NCBI GenBank assembly: GCA_025055795.1
Contig: JANWVV010000045.1
Coordinates: 1-37,391 of the forward strand
Reading direction: 5' to 3'
DNA from: Gemmataceae bacterium
GTDB lineage: Bacteria > Planctomycetota > Planctomycetia > Gemmatales > Gemmataceae
Length of the DNA stretch: 37,391 nt
The notes beneath the pieces are model-generated. The model was given only the letters and a program-made list of their open reading frames with translations, was not told where the DNA came from and made no database searches. Made by a program: the position numbers and the translations under genes. Numbering within the stretch: position 1 is the stretch's first letter; every line of letters starts with the position of its first letter. Shown piece by piece: positions 35,133 through 37,391 of this stretch.

Positions 35133-36443
35133 TCAGAAACGTGCTTCCAGACCGAGGGTGATGGATTGAATCCAGACGTCGGCCAAACGCGGAGGAACAG
35201 TCAGGTTCAGGGCCTCGGCCAGGCGTACAACCCGACTGAGATAATAAAAATTATAGCCGGCGTAAACTCGAAGATGGTTGCCAAACTGCCGGCCGACAGT
35301 CAGCCGTAACATGGGCATCACGGCGAAGCGTTCAGCAAGTGGATTGTCTAGCGCGGGCAAACGTTGCCATAACCCACCAGAGGTGCGAGCATAGGTGTCC
35401 AGAAACAGGCCAGTCGCTTCGATTTTGGGTGCAACTACACCCCAAGCGACCTTGACCGCTCCGGTGACGAACCAGGGACCGCCTCGATACTCGCCCGCCA
35501 AGCCCAGTTGTCCACCATGGAATGGGTTGGATGCTGCCAGACGATTATCGCGGTGTTGGTCGTAACTGCGATCGTCGGGTGGTTCCCCAAAGTAGAGTTC
35601 GTCCTGGACAAAGGCGTGGCGGTAGCCGATGAGTAGGTCTAGCCGATAGCGGTCGGCACAGGCCAGGTTGTGACGGTAGTTGACGTCGACCGTGATGTAT
35701 CGGGAGGAGTAGGTCATTGGGAAGGCATCAACAAGAGGGGTACCTGGGGGAAAGATCAGCAACTGGGGAGCACCGCCCCGGACGCCATCAGGGAATAGCA
35801 CCAGCATTTCTGGCGCATAACCGGGGAAGATTGTGGCATTGCCGCCCAGCAGGAAAAAGCTGCTGTCGAGACCAAACCGGTTGCGAGAATCGAGCCAGAA
35901 GCCTCCGTCGAGGGCAAAGCCGGCTTGGAAGGTGGGGACGTCCCTCTGAGCAGTCAACAAGCGAGGACCGATGAACCGGGAACCGTCCAGGTCTGGAACG
36001 GCCAGTCCCAGATCCCGCGGCAATAACGGTGTGGGAAACCAGGCCAGTTCCAGAGCAGGGCTGATCCACCAGCGTCCCAGAGGCCGGCAGGCTTCTGGTC
36101 GGCGGGGCGGAGCCGTTGCGGGTAGATAGAGATAGCTCGGGTCATACTCGAGCTGAGGTGGGCCTACACCAGTGCCAGAGGGTGAATCTATTGGAGCAGG
36201 GGACGGAGCGGTCGACGAGTCAGGAGACTGCAACGCTGGTGGTGGCAACAAGGGTAGGGGAGCCTGTGGCGGAACTGATGGTCTGGCGACCGTCGAGGAC
36301 GGAACTGGCTGGGGGTTATTTTCCTGACCTGCTAGACAACTGGCCCAGGCCATCAGTCCCAACAGCGTTGCTAGCACGTCGGACACACGCCGGCAGTTAT
36401 GCTGTGTCCGTGTGGAAAGGCTTTTCGAACCTTGGTAGGTCAT
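35133..36443 (-). CDS. BBP7-family outer-membrane beta-barrel protein
   Basis: This protein of about 436 residues has a basic N-terminus and a signal-like helix VLATLLGLMAWASCLAGQEN, then a Pro/Ser-rich linker to residue about 100. A beta-rich barrel follows, with alternating aromatic strands (GRWWISPALELAWFPTPLLP, FALDGGFWLDSRNRFGLDSS, and LRVYAGYNFYYLSRVVRLAE). It ends in ITLGLEARF, with the terminal Phe typical of outer-membrane barrels. I recognise this as the planctomycete BBP7 (DUF1551-type) family; the molecular function is unknown. ATG 36443 is preferred over a TTG at 36464, but no good binding site is seen. Confidence 0.85.
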   Translation of the reverse strand: MTYQGSKSLSTRTQHNCRRVSDVLATLLGLMAWASCLAGQENNPQPVPSSTVARPSVPPQAPLPLLPPPALQSPDSSTAPSPAPIDSPSGTGVGPPQLEYDPSYLYLPATAPPRRPEACRPLGRWWISPALELAWFPTPLLPRDLGLAVPDLDGSRFIGPRLLTAQRDVPTFQAGFALDGGFWLDSRNRFGLDSSFFLLGGNATIFPGYAPEMLVLFPDGVRGGAPQLLIFPPGTPLVDAFPMTYSSRYITVDVNYRHNLACADRYRLDLLIGYRHAFVQDELYFGEPPDDRSYDQHRDNRLAASNPFHGGQLGLAGEYRGGPWFVTGAVKVAWGVVAPKIEATGLFLDTYARTSGGLWQRLPALDNPLAERFAVMPMLRLTVGRQFGNHLRVYAGYNFYYLSRVVRLAEALNLTVPPRLADVWIQSITLGLEARF

Positions 36444-36546
36444 GCAAGAGGGCTCCGCAAGCAAATATTCTGGTCTGGAGCGTTCACCGGGTAATGAAGT
36501 AGATGAACGTAGCCGTCAGGGCCGGAGCTATCTATACCATGCCGCA

Positions 36547-37391
36547 TTATTGACCAAGGATCAGGGGCCATAGGAATGTATGGATGAAGCCAGGGGCGTG
36601 CATGCCGTGGTGACCGCCGGTATGGCCCGTCCAGGCTAGCTCCGGCGACCAGAAATGCTGACGAAGCCGTGAAGCGACCAGAGGATCCTGCCAGGCTAGA
36701 CGCGCCTGGCGGAACCCCCAGCGTCCCGCTGCCGCACCTGACCAGAAATTGTCGGTAGTTCCTACGACCCGCACTACAAATCCCAAAGCCACCCAATCCC
36801 GTTTGCTGCAGAACACGTCCACCCCCTCCTTGGCAGCCTGCAACGTCGGACGCAGATCGTAACCGGTGGAGACACTTGGGGCCAGTAAGATGATCCGATC
36901 TACGCTGTTGGGTGGCAGGACGTCACCGGCTCCCAACGCCACCGCACAGCCGGCACTGTGAGCAATCAGGACCACCCGACGGTCCGGTTCGCGGGCCTTA
37001 CGTTCCAGAATCGCTTGAGCCAGTCGTACGCCTTGTCGGCGGGCATGCTCCCCATCGATTTGGTCCCGTAGCAGCCGACGGTAACCGTGCGACCAGGGAA
37101 AAACTACCACCTCCAGCGGCTGACCGCGAACGGCGTTAGCATAACCGATCGCATTCGAGCAGCCTTTTAAGTCGCCGGCACCGTCGACAATCCAGACCAA
37201 AGGCTTGCTATTGGGCGATCGCTCGGGGGGTACCTCGTACGACACCCAGCTACAACAACTTTGATGGATCGTCAAATTACTACTTGTCCCTCGAGAAGAG
37301 ACTAGATGGCTTGACCGCCCACGTAACGGTCCAGCACTAGCAACTGTGGATGCTAATACTGCTATCAGAATAATTGTTACTAACCAATGAC
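36547..37391 (-). CDS. Secreted alpha/beta-hydrolase, 5' end beyond the window
   Basis: The frame is open from the stop at 36547 to the window edge, so the start lies outside. The first visible residues HWLVTIILIAVLASTVASAG form a signal-peptide core with an ASA cleavage site, so an internal TTG at 37275 is not the real start. The fold then shows KPLVWIVDGAGDLKGCSNA, LEVVVFPWSHGYRR, the nucleophile elbow VVLIAHSAGCAVALGAG (Ser in A-H-S-A-G), and DRIILLAPSVSTGYDLRP; a late HTGGHHG may hold the catalytic His. A lipase- or esterase-like serine hydrolase in the envelope fits. The gene ends about 100 bases before the BBP7 start, in the same direction, so the two could be co-transcribed. Confidence 0.8.
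   Translation of the reverse strand, partial: HWLVTIILIAVLASTVASAGPLRGRSSHLVSSRGTSSNLTIHQSCCSWVSYEVPPERSPNSKPLVWIVDGAGDLKGCSNAIGYANAVRGQPLEVVVFPWSHGYRRLLRDQIDGEHARRQGVRLAQAILERKAREPDRRVVLIAHSAGCAVALGAGDVLPPNSVDRIILLAPSVSTGYDLRPTLQAAKEGVDVFCSKRDWVALGFVVRVVGTTDNFWSGAAAGRWGFRQARLAWQDPLVASRLRQHFWSPELAWTGHTGGHHGMHAPGFIHTFLWPLILGQ

Overview
The window looks like a chromosomal segment of a planctomycete, most likely Gemmataceae. I infer this from recognised protein families, not a search: a BBP7-type outer-membrane barrel, a Tat-exported Gfo/Idh/MocA dehydrogenase, a Ser/Thr kinase fused to an FGE-sulfatase-like domain, DUF2924 next to a serine recombinase, and two small proteins (a zinc ribbon with PRGLCWSCYYTPGVKEQYPS and a 151-residue protein) that I associate with this family.

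The window has two halves of very different character. Bases 1 to about 7,320 are a gene graveyard. On the plus strand lie two broken C-terminal RHS modules that share 77 identical bases. Between them are a glycine-rich toxin-like tip and an intact 217-residue ORF that could be its immunity protein. On the minus strand follow a broken FkbM methyltransferase, a broken glycosyltransferase joined to the start of a different protein, the tail of another broken protein, and a decayed ISKra4-like transposase. A decayed IS5-family fragment (plus strand) and a decayed DUF2924/serine-recombinase module (minus strand) complete it. Nearly every gene here carries frameshifts or in-frame stops, which I located by stitching frames together.

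From the tRNA-Lys(CTT) gene at 7,947 to the right edge, every recognisable gene is intact. On the minus strand come csrA, the two small family-restricted proteins, a DegT-family PLP enzyme and an FHA protein. Then follow mutS (+), a fatty-acid desaturase (-), a CoxG/SRPBCC protein (+) and the kinase (-).

Bases 21.6-28.3 kb hold cofactor genes on the plus strand: a ThiS-ThiG fusion, a 42-codon small ORF, a Gfo/Idh/MocA oxidoreductase, then bioB-bioF-bioDA, where desthiobiotin synthetase and DAPA aminotransferase are fused. Together the three bio genes cover all four late steps from pimeloyl thioester to biotin; no bioC/bioH pimeloyl genes are seen.

The right end holds a TPR-like lipoprotein (-), pyrC (+) with a terminator, the Tat-exported dehydrogenase (+) with a strong terminator, and a CCA-adding enzyme (+). 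The CCA gene overlaps a GT2 glycosyltransferase (-) tail-to-tail by 200 bases. Last are the BBP7 porin-like protein (-) and a secreted alpha/beta hydrolase (-) whose start lies beyond the window.
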